Positions 1 to 8,358 are shown, counted from the first letter of the stretch. The stretch is 64,000 bases of DNA from Paraburkholderia sp. C35 (GCF_003121405.1 NZ_QBUY01000017.1:52579-116578), one strand, 5' to 3'. The notes: generated from the letters alone by a model not told the origin. A program made the numbers and translations.

Positions 1-183
1 CGTCGGATGGTGCGCGCGGCGAATGCAAGAGGCGGATTTCCGCATGCGGCAATCCGCCGCGCCCGGATGGGCGCCGGATGTGGCTATCCCGTTTCGGCAT
101 TTCGTGCGGCGGCCTTGTGGCGCGGCGCTTTGACGGGGAGGGATACGGGTCCCGTCCGGTGGACGTTTGGCGCGGCGTCGCGG

Positions 184-189
184 TACAAT
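184..189 (+). promoter_or_regulatory. possible -10 element (TACAAT) upstream of the cytochrome pair
   Basis: TACAAT matches the sigma-70 -10 consensus at five of six positions and lies about 104 nt before the first cytochrome start. No convincing -35 hexamer is present at 16-18 bp, so this is only a candidate. Positions 1-292 otherwise show no gene I can support. Confidence 0.25.
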
Positions 190-292
190 TGGGCCGCTTT
201 TTTTGGCCTGCGTGGCAACCCAGACAAGTAAAACGGCGCAGGCCGTAGCCTTTTTGGGCGCCCGTTCCCCCTCAAGCCAGGTTAAAAGAGCT

Positions 293-670
293 ATGAACAA
301 AATCGTCGGCAAACAGGTCGTGATCGCAGCGATGTCGTTGCTCGCGGGTTTTGCGGCAACTTCGGCAACTGCGCAGGTAGTGGATGTCGTGGGTAGCGCC
401 AAGGCGGGTCAAAGCAAGGTGGCGATGTGTATCGGCTGTCACGGTATTCCAGACTACCGGACGGCTTATCCCGAGGTATACCGGGTGCCGATGCTGGGTG
501 GGCAGAACCAGACCTATCTGTCGAACGCGCTCCACGCGTACAAGAAGGGCGACCGCCATTTCGACACGATGCACGCCATCGCCGTGACGCTGACGGATCA
601 GGACATTGCCGACATCGCCGCCTACTATTCGGCGCAGACGGCCGCTTCAAAGAATAATCCCGACAAATGA
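293..670 (+). CDS. periplasmic mono-haem c-type cytochrome (class I-like)
   Basis: A 125-residue secreted c-type cytochrome, probably a small electron carrier in the periplasm. An N-terminal signal peptide (hydrophobic stretch about residues 8-22, likely cleavage after the Ala-rich segment ending near residue 28) is followed by one haem-binding CIGCH motif (C46, C49, H50). The C-terminal half has the LTDQDIADIAAYY pattern typical of the last helix of cytochrome c553/c4-like domains. I chose the ATG at 293 because the signal peptide starts there; the open frame extends further upstream without signal character. It is followed after 112 bp by a second cytochrome of similar size, and the two are probably co-transcribed. 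The redox partner cannot be told from the sequence. Confidence 0.9.
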   Translation: MNKIVGKQVVIAAMSLLAGFAATSATAQVVDVVGSAKAGQSKVAMCIGCHGIPDYRTAYPEVYRVPMLGGQNQTYLSNALHAYKKGDRHFDTMHAIAVTLTDQDIADIAAYYSAQTAASKNNPDK

Positions 671-782
671 CCGGCGTGGCGCGGACAGCGCGTCATCGAC
701 TGATCAGTTCACGGCGGCAACCAGTTTGCATGGGACGGCGCCAGGCGCTCAGGCGCAAACGCCCGTCGACACAGGAGAATCC

Positions 783-1166
783 ATGAAGAAGCATCCCCAC
801 GCACTTCATACGGTGGTCAAGGCTGCATGCGCGGCGCTCGCGCTGGCGGGTTTTGTCGTCGCATCGAACGCGAACGCGGCGGATGCCGGCAACGGCAAGG
901 TGCTCTCCGAGAGCCACAACTGCGCGGCCTGTCACGGTCCGAACCTGAACAAGCCCGTCAGCCCCGAATATCCGAAGCTGGCAGGCCAGCATGCTGATTA
1001 CGTCTACTGGGCGCTGCGCCAGTACCAGATGGGCACAGGCAACCCGCACCTCGGCCGCAACAACGCGATCATGCAGGCGCAGGTGCAGAGCCTGTCACAA
1101 AGCGATATGAAGGACATCGCCGCTTACATCGAATCGCTGGACGGCGATCTGGTGCAGAAGAAGTAA
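783..1166 (+). CDS. periplasmic mono-haem c-type cytochrome (class I-like)
   Basis: A 127-residue secreted c-type cytochrome. A signal peptide (residues about 1-32, ending Ala-Asn-Ala before Ala-Asp) precedes a single CAACH haem motif (C47, C50, H51). The conserved proline-containing region ending in YPKLAGQH and the terminal helix MKDIAAYIESL are typical of cytochrome c553/c4-type domains. A good ribosome site (AGGAG at about 773-777) fixes the ATG at 783; a longer in-frame reading upstream has none. It is the second of two tandem cytochromes with only moderate similarity to each other, suggesting an old duplication or a two-subunit carrier. A strong terminator follows directly. Confidence 0.92.
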   Translation: MKKHPHALHTVVKAACAALALAGFVVASNANAADAGNGKVLSESHNCAACHGPNLNKPVSPEYPKLAGQHADYVYWALRQYQMGTGNPHLGRNNAIMQAQVQSLSQSDMKDIAAYIESLDGDLVQKK

Positions 1167-1193
1167 GCTGCGCTAAGCCTGTAGACGGTTTTC

Positions 1194-1227
1194 AACAAAC
1201 ACCCCGCAACTGCGGGGTGTTTGTTTT
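1194..1227. terminator. bidirectional Rho-independent terminator
   Basis: A perfect inverted repeat (arm AACAAACACCCCGCA, 2-nt loop) has a T-run on one side and an A-run on the other. It lies between the cytochrome gene and the converging DUF1841 gene, so it can serve both strands. Confidence 0.85.
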
Positions 1228-1257
1228 GGTGCGACGGGATTGGTGTGCGACGGGCCG

Positions 1258-1692
1258 TCAGTCGCGCGATGCGCGGCGCTCGATGCGTTGCAGATAGGCG
1301 TCCGTATCGGGCGGTGTGTTGGTGCGCTGGGCTTCCCAGATGGTTTCGCCAAGGCACTCCATGATCGCGTGCTGCGCATCGTGCGTCGAGCCGAGGCGAG
1401 CGGCGAGCCGGTCATGCGCGGCGCGAATGCCGGGCGGCTGATCGATCGACAGCTGTTCGCTGATGGCGAGATGCATCGACAGATGCAGGAACGGATTGGT
1501 CTGCCCACGTTCGGGCGAATAATCCTGCGCGGTGGCCGCTTCGGCGTCCGTCAGTTGAGCGTGATATTCGGGATGCTCGACGATCCAGTCGGCGGCAATT
1601 GCTTCGAGCGGCGTCAGGATCTCGCCTGCGCGCTGTTTGCGCCAGGTGTCGGTGAAAAAACGGCGGACTTCGTCGCGGCTGGGATTGAACAT
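1258..1692 (-). CDS. DUF1841 family protein
   Basis: A 144-residue soluble protein recognised as DUF1841, a family of unknown function common in beta- and gammaproteobacteria. It has the characteristic start MFNPSRDEVRRFF, the motif NPFLHLSMHLAISEQL in the middle and HAIMECLGETIWEAQR near the end. No signal peptide or membrane segment is seen. It is the last gene of the leftward rsxB-nth-DUF1841 group. Its first part (1412-1692) is overlapped in another frame by the unusually extended open frame of nth, so ribosomes reading through nth would run over its start site. Its function is not known. Confidence 0.85.
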   Translation of the reverse strand: MFNPSRDEVRRFFTDTWRKQRAGEILTPLEAIAADWIVEHPEYHAQLTDAEAATAQDYSPERGQTNPFLHLSMHLAISEQLSIDQPPGIRAAHDRLAARLGSTHDAQHAIMECLGETIWEAQRTNTPPDTDAYLQRIERRASRD

Positions 1693-2467
1693 CGTGGACT
1701 TCGAGCGTTTGAGCGAGTGGGATGCGCACCGGCTGAAGGCGAATGCGTGCGCTGGCGAGCATTTTACGCCGCGCCCGCCGCGCGCGCTGACGGATGAGGC
1801 AGGTGCCGCCGCAGCTGCAAGGGCAAAGATCGGGCGGCGGCGTTTTCGGCCTGAACTCGCACAGCGGCTCGATCACGCAATGCCAGCATTCCGGCCGGCG
1901 CGCCTTGCACACATAACGCCCATGCAGGATCAGCCAGTGATGCGCGTCCTGCAGAAACTCCTTGGGCGTGAATTTCTCCAGCGCAAGTTCGACGGCGCGC
2001 ACATCCTTGCCAGGCGCGAGCCCCGTTCGGTTGGCAACCCGAAAGATGTGCGTATCGACGGCAATGGTCGGGTGGCCGAACGCCGTGTTCAGCACCACGT
2101 TCGCCGTCTTGCGTCCGACGCCCGGCAAGCTTTCGAGCGCCTCGCGTTCGGCAGGCACTTCGCCGTCGTGCTGATCCAGCAGAATGCGGCACGTCGCGAT
2201 CACGTTCTTCGCCTTCGTGCGATACAGGCCGATGGTCTTGATGTAGTCGGCGACGCCTTCCTCGCCAAGATCGAACACCTTCTGCGGCGTATTCGCGACG
2301 GGAAACATCCGGCGCATCGCCTTGTTCACGGAGACGTCCGTTGCTTGCGCGGACAACATCACGGCGATCAGCAACTCGAACGGTGTCGAGTATTCCAGTT
2401 CGGTCGTCGGATGCGGGTTCAGGCTCTGCAGCGTCTCGTAGATCGCACGTCGTTTGGTCGCATTCAT
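1412..2467 (-). CDS. nth: endonuclease III, with abnormal C-terminal read-through extension
   Basis: DNA glycosylase/AP lyase of base excision repair that removes oxidised pyrimidines. The helix-hairpin-helix-GPD core is intact: LPGVGRKTA with catalytic Lys120, catalytic Asp138 in IAVDTH, and the [4Fe-4S] cluster cysteines C187-X6-C194-X2-C197-X5-C203, all at the same residue numbers as in E. coli Nth (211 residues). Homology ends near residue 213 (about position 1829). No stop codon occurs there: the frame stays open for about 138 more codons, Arg-rich and with poor third-position GC, ending at 1412 inside the DUF1841 gene. Either the native stop was lost or a frameshift lies near 1800-1830. 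The start at 2467 lies 9 bp after the rsxB stop, so the two genes are coupled. Confidence 0.85.
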   Translation of the reverse strand: MNATKRRAIYETLQSLNPHPTTELEYSTPFELLIAVMLSAQATDVSVNKAMRRMFPVANTPQKVFDLGEEGVADYIKTIGLYRTKAKNVIATCRILLDQHDGEVPAEREALESLPGVGRKTANVVLNTAFGHPTIAVDTHIFRVANRTGLAPGKDVRAVELALEKFTPKEFLQDAHHWLILHGRYVCKARRPECWHCVIEPLCEFRPKTPPPDLCPCSCGGTCLIRQRARRARRKMLASARIRLQPVRIPLAQTLEVHDVQSQPRRSPPFFHRHLAQTARRRDPDAARSNCRRLDRRASRISRSTDGRRSGHRAGLFARTWADQSVPASVDASRHQRTAVDRSAARHSRRA

Positions 2468-2476
2468 GCGGCGAAG

Positions 2477-3352
2477 TTAGGACTTTTTAGGTTGATCGAC
2501 GTCTTGCTTGGGTGTTGATTCGGAATTGTCAGTGGCAATGCCCATCCGACGACGACGCGCTTCCGCCTCATCGATCTGCGCCTGCGTGTCGGCGCTGATG
2601 TTCGTGGTGTTCTTCGGGCCAAGCCCTTGCGCGGCATTGTCCTCTTTCTTCTTGCGCGCGCGTTCGAGCGCGGCCTGAATGATCGCGCGTTTTTTCGCTT
2701 CGGCGTCGTTGATGGGCGCCGTGGCTGTTTCCGCCGCTGCTTCTGTCGGTTTCGCGCTAACGGTCGGCGCGGATTGCGCAGCAGCACTCGCCGATTCCGC
2801 CACCAACGCGCGTTTGGCCGCCGCGCGTGCCTCCGCTGCGTCGCGTTCCGCGGCGAGGCGCGTGCGCCGCTGTGCATGGCGCGAGCGCGCGGCGTCGGCT
2901 TGCGGCTGGCTCCACGCATCCCAGCCGGTGTGATCGCCGGTGACGGGAGTCATCGCGATGCAATCGACAGGGCAGGGCGGCACGCACAGATCGCAGCCGG
3001 TGCAGCGCTCCGTGATGACGGTGTGCATCTGTTTCGGCGCGCCGACGATGGCATCGACGGGACAGGCCTGCATGCACAGCGTGCAGCCGATACACAGGTT
3101 TTCGTCGATGAATGCGATGGGCCGCGCGCGCTCGACGCCGTTATCGGGATTGAGCGGGATCACGGGCTTGCCGAGCAGCTTGGCGAGGCGCGCGACACCT
3201 TCCGCGCCGCCTGGCGGGCACTGGTTGTAGCTGGCTTCGCTCTGGGCGATGGCTTCGGCATAAGCGCGGCAATCGGGATAGCCGCACTTCGTGCATTGCG
3301 TCTGGGGCAGCAGATCTTCGATGAGATCCGCGAATGTTCTGGACTCTGTCAC
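2477..3352 (-). CDS. rsxB: soluble RsxB/RnfB-type ferredoxin, electron transport complex subunit B
   Basis: Iron-sulfur electron carrier of the Rsx/Rnf type, 291 residues from a GTG start. Residues 20-45 hold a CX2CX4CX16C cluster motif (C20, C23, C28, C45). Two [4Fe-4S] ferredoxin motifs follow: CIGCTLCMQACP and CTGCDLCVPPCP. The C-terminal about 110 residues are an Ala/Arg/Lys/Glu-rich, probably coiled or disordered tail. Unlike E. coli RsxB it has no N-terminal membrane helix, and no other rsx/rnf gene is nearby, as in other Burkholderiales. The GTG was chosen because residues before it are Arg/Pro-rich and unlike the family; the ribosome site there is poor. It is first in a tight unit with nth, which is itself an Fe-S enzyme. 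Confidence 0.85.
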   Translation of the reverse strand: MTESRTFADLIEDLLPQTQCTKCGYPDCRAYAEAIAQSEASYNQCPPGGAEGVARLAKLLGKPVIPLNPDNGVERARPIAFIDENLCIGCTLCMQACPVDAIVGAPKQMHTVITERCTGCDLCVPPCPVDCIAMTPVTGDHTGWDAWSQPQADAARSRHAQRRTRLAAERDAAEARAAAKRALVAESASAAAQSAPTVSAKPTEAAAETATAPINDAEAKKRAIIQAALERARKKKEDNAAQGLGPKNTTNISADTQAQIDEAEARRRRMGIATDNSESTPKQDVDQPKKS

Positions 3353-3583
3353 GGTGGGAACGTGGGGGACATGCTGCCGCCGTTCGAGGTACGGCGCATG
3401 CCTGTCATTCAATGGATGCGGTTTCAACGGCGCGCATGGCCTGTGCCGGGGCACACGACAAGCCGCGCGCCAGACTGCTTCGGGACGCCGGGCCGCGACT
3501 GGGACCGCCCGCACAGCGCGGTAAGCGCGTCGGACAATCGGTCAAATGCACGGCCAGTTGCGTATTATCGCCGATTTCCCCAG

Positions 3584-3611
3584 TTGTTATTACCGAAGCA
3601 TGTGCCATAAT
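3584..3611 (+). promoter_or_regulatory. predicted sigma-70 promoter for the TetR gene
   Basis: TTGTTA (3584-3589) and CATAAT (3606-3611) are separated by 16 bp. The predicted start near 3618 gives a leader of about 125 nt before the regulator's ATG. Confidence 0.4.
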
Positions 3612-3742
3612 CGAAGCGCTTTTTTGTAAGACCGCAGGACGGTGATCCCACCAACCAGCCCCGCACAGCGCCGCCGTTGCAAGGCCAGGCAATTGGACGG
3701 CGAGCGATCCGGATAACGCGGCACACGAAGGCACATGCCACC

Positions 3743-4375
3743 ATGAATCAGCCGAAAATCAAAAGAGATCCTGAAGGCACCCGGCGCCGCATTCTGCTCG
3801 CGGCGGCCGAAGAGTTTGCGAATGGTGGGTTGTTCGGCGCACGCGTCGACCAGATCGCCCGCCGCGCAGAGACCAATGAACGCATGCTCTATTACTACTT
3901 CGGTAGCAAGGAGCAGCTTTTCACGGCAGTACTCGAACACGCGTTCAGCGCACTCACGGAAGCCGAGCGCACGCTCGATCTCGCGGGCGTCGCGCCTGTC
4001 GAGGCGGTCACGCGTCTTGCGCATTTCGTGTGGGATTACTACCGCGATCACCCCGAATTGTTGAGACTCGTCAATAACGAGAATCTGCATGAAGCGCGCT
4101 ATATGCAGAAGTCCACGCGCATTCGCGAAATGATCTCGCCGATCGTTGCCACGCTCGGCTCGATCCTCGAACGCGGTCAGCGCGCCGGCCTGTTCCGCAC
4201 GAATGTCGATCCGCTGCGTTTCTACGTGACGCTGTCGGGTATGGGCTACTACATCGTGTCGAACCGCTTCACGCTCGAAGCCACGCTGGGCCGCGATTTC
4301 AGCGCGGCCGCCGAGCGCAGCGAAGTGATTCAGATGAACACGGAGATCCTGCTCGCGTATCTGATGCGGCGCTGA
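3743..4375 (+). CDS. TetR/AcrR family transcriptional regulator
   Basis: A 210-residue one-component repressor-type regulator. The N-terminal helix-turn-helix domain (about residues 15-65) is clear: TRRRILLAAAEEFANGGLFGARVDQIARRA followed by the recognition-helix end ERMLYYYFGSKEQLF. The C-terminal ligand-binding domain resembles the TetR_C family seen in regulators of the RutR/CatR type, but the ligand cannot be told. The ATG at 3743 is preferred over an upstream in-frame start because the family pattern begins just after it. The gene diverges from rsxB and converges on phaZ, with a shared terminator; neither is a confirmed target. Confidence 0.88.
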   Translation: MNQPKIKRDPEGTRRRILLAAAEEFANGGLFGARVDQIARRAETNERMLYYYFGSKEQLFTAVLEHAFSALTEAERTLDLAGVAPVEAVTRLAHFVWDYYRDHPELLRLVNNENLHEARYMQKSTRIREMISPIVATLGSILERGQRAGLFRTNVDPLRFYVTLSGMGYYIVSNRFTLEATLGRDFSAAAERSEVIQMNTEILLAYLMRR

Positions 4376-4400
4376 AGCGGATCAGCTTCTTTCAGACGAA

Positions 4401-4427
4401 AAAACGGCCTCGCAAGAGGCCGTTTTC
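4401..4427. terminator. Rho-independent terminator between TetR gene and phaZ
   Basis: An 11-bp stem (AAAACGGCCTC / GAGGCCGTTTT) with a GCAA loop has A and T tracts at its two ends, so it can act on both converging genes. Confidence 0.85.
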
Positions 4428-4498
4428 ATTTCCGACGTGTACGTATGCCGGTCGATGCAGGCGCAACATTCGGCTGCGCCTGCCGCATTCGGAGCGGA

Positions 4499-5782
4499 TT
4501 ACGCTTCGACGCGCTCTTCCGTTTTGCTACGCGTTGCCTTCGGCGTGTGCTCGAGGATGAAGTCGCGCAGTTGCGGATAGATGATGGTGCGCCAGCGGCG
4601 GCCCGAGAAAATCCCGTAGTGGCCGCACTTTTCCGCCGTGAAGTGGCGGCGGTTCTTCTCCGCGATGCCCGTGCACAGTTCGTGCGCAGCATGCGTCTGG
4701 CCGCTGCCGGAAATATCGTCGAGTTCGCCTTCGATCGTGAAGAGGGCAGTCTTCTTGATGTCTTGCGGACGCACCGGCTCGCCGTTCACTTCCCACGTGC
4801 CTTCAGCCAGGCTGAATTCCTGGAACACGACACGGATGGTCTGCAGATAGTATTCCGCCGCCATGTCGAGCACGGCGTTGTATTCGTCGTAGTAACGGCG
4901 ATGTGCTTCTGCATCTTCTTCGTCGCCGCGCAGGAGGCTCTGGTAGAAGTCCCAGTGCGAGGCCGCGTGCCGTTCCGGATTCATCGCGACAAAGCCCGTG
5001 TGCTGCAGGAAGCCCGGATACACCTTGCGCCCGAACCCCGGATAGCTCGACGGCACGTTGTAAATGACGTTGTTATCGAACCATTCGATGGAATGTTGCG
5101 TCGCCAGCGAATTGACGGCCGTCGGGCTCTTACGCGCGTCGATCGGGCCGCCCATCATCGTCATGGTGCGCGGCGTGTCTTCGCCGCGGCTCGCCATCAA
5201 CGACATGGCGGCGAGTACGGGCTCGGTCGGCTGGCACACGGAAATGACGTGCAGGTTCTTCGCGCCGATGTGACGGATGAATTCCTGGATGTAGGCGATG
5301 TAATCGTCGAGATCGAACCGGCCGTCTTCGATCGGCACCATGCGCGCGTCGATCCAGTCCGTGATGTAGACCTTGTGATCCTGCAGCAGCGTCTTGACGG
5401 TGTCGCGCAGCAGCGTGGAGTGGTGGCCCGACAGCGGCGCGCACACCAGCACGACGGGTTCTTCCTTCAGTTGCGCGACGGCTTCGCTGTCGTCGGAATA
5501 GCGCTTGAAGCGCATCAGCCGGCAAAACGGCTTTTCGACGATCGTCTGTTCGACGATAGGAATGTTGTGCCCGTCCTTGACGATCTGGTGCAGGTTGAAC
5601 TCGGGCTTCTCGTAGTCCTTGCCGAGGCGGTACAGCAGTTCGTAGCCAGCGGACAGGCGCGTGGCGCCCGGCACATAGGCGAGCGGACTGGCCGGATTCG
5701 CAAACGATTTCGAGGCAGCCTGAGCCCAGGCGGTGAGCGGGCTCAAGAGCGCCCGCTGGAATTCGTGGATTTGATAGAGCAT
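4499..5782 (-). CDS. phaZ: intracellular poly(3-hydroxybutyrate) depolymerase
   Basis: Cytoplasmic, granule-associated PHB depolymerase that mobilises the storage polymer. The 427-residue protein has an alpha/beta-hydrolase fold with a cysteine nucleophile in the pocket VISVCQPTEP. C183, D355 (in EGELDD) and H388 (in KCGHYG) fall at exactly the residue numbers of the catalytic triad reported for Cupriavidus necator PhaZa1. The N-terminus MLYQIHEFQRALLSPLTAWAQA is typical of the family and no signal peptide is present, which fits an intracellular enzyme. The gene has its own upstream region (5783-6006) with a promoter-like element overlapping a TGC-N3-GCA motif. It ends in a charged tail rich in Lys/Arg/Glu. 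Confidence 0.95.
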   Translation of the reverse strand: MLYQIHEFQRALLSPLTAWAQAASKSFANPASPLAYVPGATRLSAGYELLYRLGKDYEKPEFNLHQIVKDGHNIPIVEQTIVEKPFCRLMRFKRYSDDSEAVAQLKEEPVVLVCAPLSGHHSTLLRDTVKTLLQDHKVYITDWIDARMVPIEDGRFDLDDYIAYIQEFIRHIGAKNLHVISVCQPTEPVLAAMSLMASRGEDTPRTMTMMGGPIDARKSPTAVNSLATQHSIEWFDNNVIYNVPSSYPGFGRKVYPGFLQHTGFVAMNPERHAASHWDFYQSLLRGDEEDAEAHRRYYDEYNAVLDMAAEYYLQTIRVVFQEFSLAEGTWEVNGEPVRPQDIKKTALFTIEGELDDISGSGQTHAAHELCTGIAEKNRRHFTAEKCGHYGIFSGRRWRTIIYPQLRDFILEHTPKATRSKTEERVEA

Positions 5783-5910
5783 GGGTGCTCCAGCGTTATG
5801 CGGTTCGCGCAGGGCAGCGTGTGTTCTACGCGCCGCGACGAGGCTGGCCGGTTCTGGTTACGTGTGGAATTGTTGGTGGCGACGATTATCGGCCGTCTGG
5901 TTCGGTTGAT

Positions 5911-5941
5911 GATATAGAAGGCATACGATTTGTGCAATGCA
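5911..5941 (-). promoter_or_regulatory. candidate phaZ promoter with PhaR-like TGCAATGCA motif
   Basis: On the minus strand TTGCAC (5937-5932) and TATATC (5916-5911) are spaced by 15 bp. The -35 is embedded in an imperfect palindrome centred on TGCAATGCA (5933-5941), which fits the TGC-N3-GCA core described for PhaR operators. It lies about 150 nt before the phaZ start. The regulator assignment is inference. Confidence 0.3.
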
Positions 5942-6006
5942 ACAACAGTGCGTTAGCACACTCATCGCGTGTCATACCCAGGTCATCGACATTTCGTCCG
6001 CTTTCT

Positions 6007-8115
6007 TTAGATAACGGGTGACGATTCCATACCAGCATCAGGCGTGCCAGCGGATAGCTGGCCGCCTTCTCCGGCTTCGCCGTCGTGGGGCGGTTGACCG
6101 GTGGCGTGCGCCATCTCCTGCTCGTGTTTCATCAGGTTCAGGCCGGTGTGAACAAGGGCCACATGGGAAAACCCCTGTGGGAAATTCCCGACAAGCCGTT
6201 TGCCGACAGGATCGTACTCCTCCGCCAGCAGGCCGACGTCGTTTGCCAGCGACAGCAGCCGTTCGTACATCTCGCGCGCGTCGTCGATGCGGCCTTGCAG
6301 CGCGAGATTGTCGACCATCCAGAAACTGCACGCGAGAAAAGTGCCTTCGCCGGGCGGCAGGCCGTCGTCGAATTCGGTCGTACGGTAGCGCATCACGAAG
6401 CCGTCGTGCATCAGGTCTTTCTCGATGGCCTTGACGGTGCCCGCGATGCGCGGGTCCGACGGCGGCAAAAAGCCCAGCAGCGGCATCAGCAGCACACTCG
6501 CGTCGAGTTCGTCGCCGCCGTAGGTCTGCGTGAATGCATTGAGTTGCGCATTCCAGCTTTTCGCGCAGACGTCGGCGTGAATCTGCGCGCGCACGTCGTA
6601 CCAGTGTTCGAGCGGCGCGGGCAGGTCGAATTTTTCCGCCGATTTGATCGCGCGGTCGAACGCGACCCACGCCATCACCTTCGAAAACGTAAAGTGCTGG
6701 CGGCCGCCGCGCGTTTCCCAGATGCCTTCGTCGCGTTCCTGCCAGATGGTTTCGAGGTGGCGCAGCATCGCGCACTGCACGTTCCACGCGGTCTCGTCGT
6801 TCTGCAGGCCGCCGACGCGCGCCAGATGCAGCGCGTTCATCACTTCGCCGTACACGTCGAGTTGCAGCTGTCCAACCGCGTTGTTGCCGATGCGCACGGG
6901 CGCGGAATTCTCATAGCCCGGCAACCAGTCGATTTCGAATTCCGGCAGACGCCGCTCGCCCGCGAGTCCGTACATGAGCTGCAACTGCTCGGGCGAGCCC
7001 GCCATCACGCGGCCCAGCCAGGAGCGCCACGCACGCGCTTCGTCGTAGTAGCCGCCGCGCATCATCGCGAGCAGGGTGATGGTGGCATCGCGCAGCCACA
7101 CGTAGCGGTAATCCCAGTTGCGCGTGCCGCCGATCTGCTCGGGCAGCGACGTGGTAGGCGCGGCGACGATGCCGCCCGTCGGCTCGTAGGCGAGCGCCTT
7201 GAGCGTCAGCAGCGAGCGGCGGATCGGTTCGGCGTATTTGCCTTCGACGGTGCCGCGCGCCGACCACTCGAGCCAGTAGTTCTCGGCACGGGCCAGCGAC
7301 GAATGCGGGTCGCGCACGGGCGGAATGCGCAGATGCGATTCGGTGTAGGTGAGCGAGAAGGGCACGCGCTCGCCCTCCGACACGGTGAACTCGGCCACCG
7401 TCTTCATGTTTTCGCCGCGCAGATCGACGGGCGTGCGCAGCGCGACCGTATCCGGACCGACGATCGCCTTGACGCCGCTGTCGTCGGCGAGACGGCTGAC
7501 CCATGGGATCGAAAAGCCGTAGTCGAAGCGCAGCACCAGTTCCATGCGCATCTTCACGGTGCCGCGTTTGCCGACGACGATGCGAACCATCTCCGACCAG
7601 CCATTACCGGGCGGCATGAAGTCGATCAGCGTGACGGCGCCGTCGGGTGTTTCGAAGGCGGTTTCGAGGATCAGCGTTTCGCCGCGATAGCGGCGGCGTG
7701 TCGCGCGGGCGAAGCCGCATTGCATGGCCGGTTCGTCGCTGTCGGGTGCGACGTTGGCAGCGGCATTGGCTTCGGCCTTGGCGCCTGTATCGGCCGGTTC
7801 TTCGCGCCGGGCCGGGCGAGATGTACTAGCGGGCTTGTCGGCCTGGCGCGGCACAGGCTGGTCGCAGGGTCGCGCGCGCGCATCGTCGCGTGCCGGGTCG
7901 GGCGGCGTCTTGCTGTCGCGAGCGGTGTCCGCTTCGACGTCTTCTGCAGGGGCGATGATCCAGCGGCCGTTGTCCTCGGTGCCGAGCAGCGCGGCGAAGC
8001 ACGCGCCCGAGTCGAAACGTGGCCAGCACAGCCAGTCGACGGAGCCATCACGCGAAACCAGCGCAGCCGTGTGGCCGTCGCCGATGAGTGCATAGTCTTC
8101 GATAAGTGCGGGCAT
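6007..8115 (-). CDS. glycoside hydrolase family 15 protein (glucoamylase/trehalase-like)
   Basis: A 702-residue cytoplasmic GH15 protein. The beginning MPALIEDYALIGDGHTAALVSRDGSVDWLCWPRFDS is the N-terminal beta-domain of bacterial GH15 enzymes. The (alpha/alpha)6 catalytic domain follows, with the signature GGTRNWDYRYVWLRDA (residues 330-344) and the acidic AEEYDP near residue 632, where a catalytic Glu is expected. Members act on alpha-glucans or trehalose; the substrate cannot be decided here. Odd feature: residues about 58-131 form a low-complexity Asp/Ala/Pro/Arg insert splitting the N-terminal domain. It lies upstream of phaZ on the same strand, 224 bp away, so both could serve carbon-reserve turnover, but this is only suggestive. 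Confidence 0.88.
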   Translation of the reverse strand: MPALIEDYALIGDGHTAALVSRDGSVDWLCWPRFDSGACFAALLGTEDNGRWIIAPAEDVEADTARDSKTPPDPARDDARARPCDQPVPRQADKPASTSRPARREEPADTGAKAEANAAANVAPDSDEPAMQCGFARATRRRYRGETLILETAFETPDGAVTLIDFMPPGNGWSEMVRIVVGKRGTVKMRMELVLRFDYGFSIPWVSRLADDSGVKAIVGPDTVALRTPVDLRGENMKTVAEFTVSEGERVPFSLTYTESHLRIPPVRDPHSSLARAENYWLEWSARGTVEGKYAEPIRRSLLTLKALAYEPTGGIVAAPTTSLPEQIGGTRNWDYRYVWLRDATITLLAMMRGGYYDEARAWRSWLGRVMAGSPEQLQLMYGLAGERRLPEFEIDWLPGYENSAPVRIGNNAVGQLQLDVYGEVMNALHLARVGGLQNDETAWNVQCAMLRHLETIWQERDEGIWETRGGRQHFTFSKVMAWVAFDRAIKSAEKFDLPAPLEHWYDVRAQIHADVCAKSWNAQLNAFTQTYGGDELDASVLLMPLLGFLPPSDPRIAGTVKAIEKDLMHDGFVMRYRTTEFDDGLPPGEGTFLACSFWMVDNLALQGRIDDAREMYERLLSLANDVGLLAEEYDPVGKRLVGNFPQGFSHVALVHTGLNLMKHEQEMAHATGQPPHDGEAGEGGQLSAGTPDAGMESSPVI

Positions 8116-8239
8116 GGTAAAGCGTTCGGTCAGCGTGTAATAAGTACGCTCCCGCGTGCCGCAAAACGGTGCGCGAGCGTCATGGTTACCGGACTTGCGC
8201 GATGCGTTACTCGGTCGCAGGCGCGCGAACTCCAGGGTA

Positions 8240-8275
8240 TTGGCAATCCGATTTTTTGATGCTTACAATCGGATT
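8240..8275 (+). promoter_or_regulatory. sigma-70 promoter overlapped by a perfect 9-bp inverted repeat (operator candidate)
   Basis: TTGGCA (8240-8245) and TACAAT (8264-8269) are 18 bp apart, each matching consensus at five of six positions. A perfect inverted repeat, AATCCGATT (8245-8253) and AATCGGATT (8267-8275), fills the spacer edge and covers the -10. That geometry suits repression of the small gene at 8359; the GH15 gene diverges from the same region. Confidence 0.5.
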
Positions 8276-8358
8276 TAGACGTGACTTCTGATGAATCGCA
8301 GCCCACCGGCGGCCGGTGTTGCAAGATGCAGCCACGACGCCGTTTTCGAGGATAAGCC

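Noticed and set aside
4445..5917. 490-residue plus-strand frame over phaZ
   Set aside because: Shadow of phaZ, whose catalytic triad is intact.
6085..8259. 724-residue open frame on the plus strand opposite the GH15 gene
   Set aside because: Arg/Ala/His-rich shadow; the GH15 signatures on the minus strand are clear.
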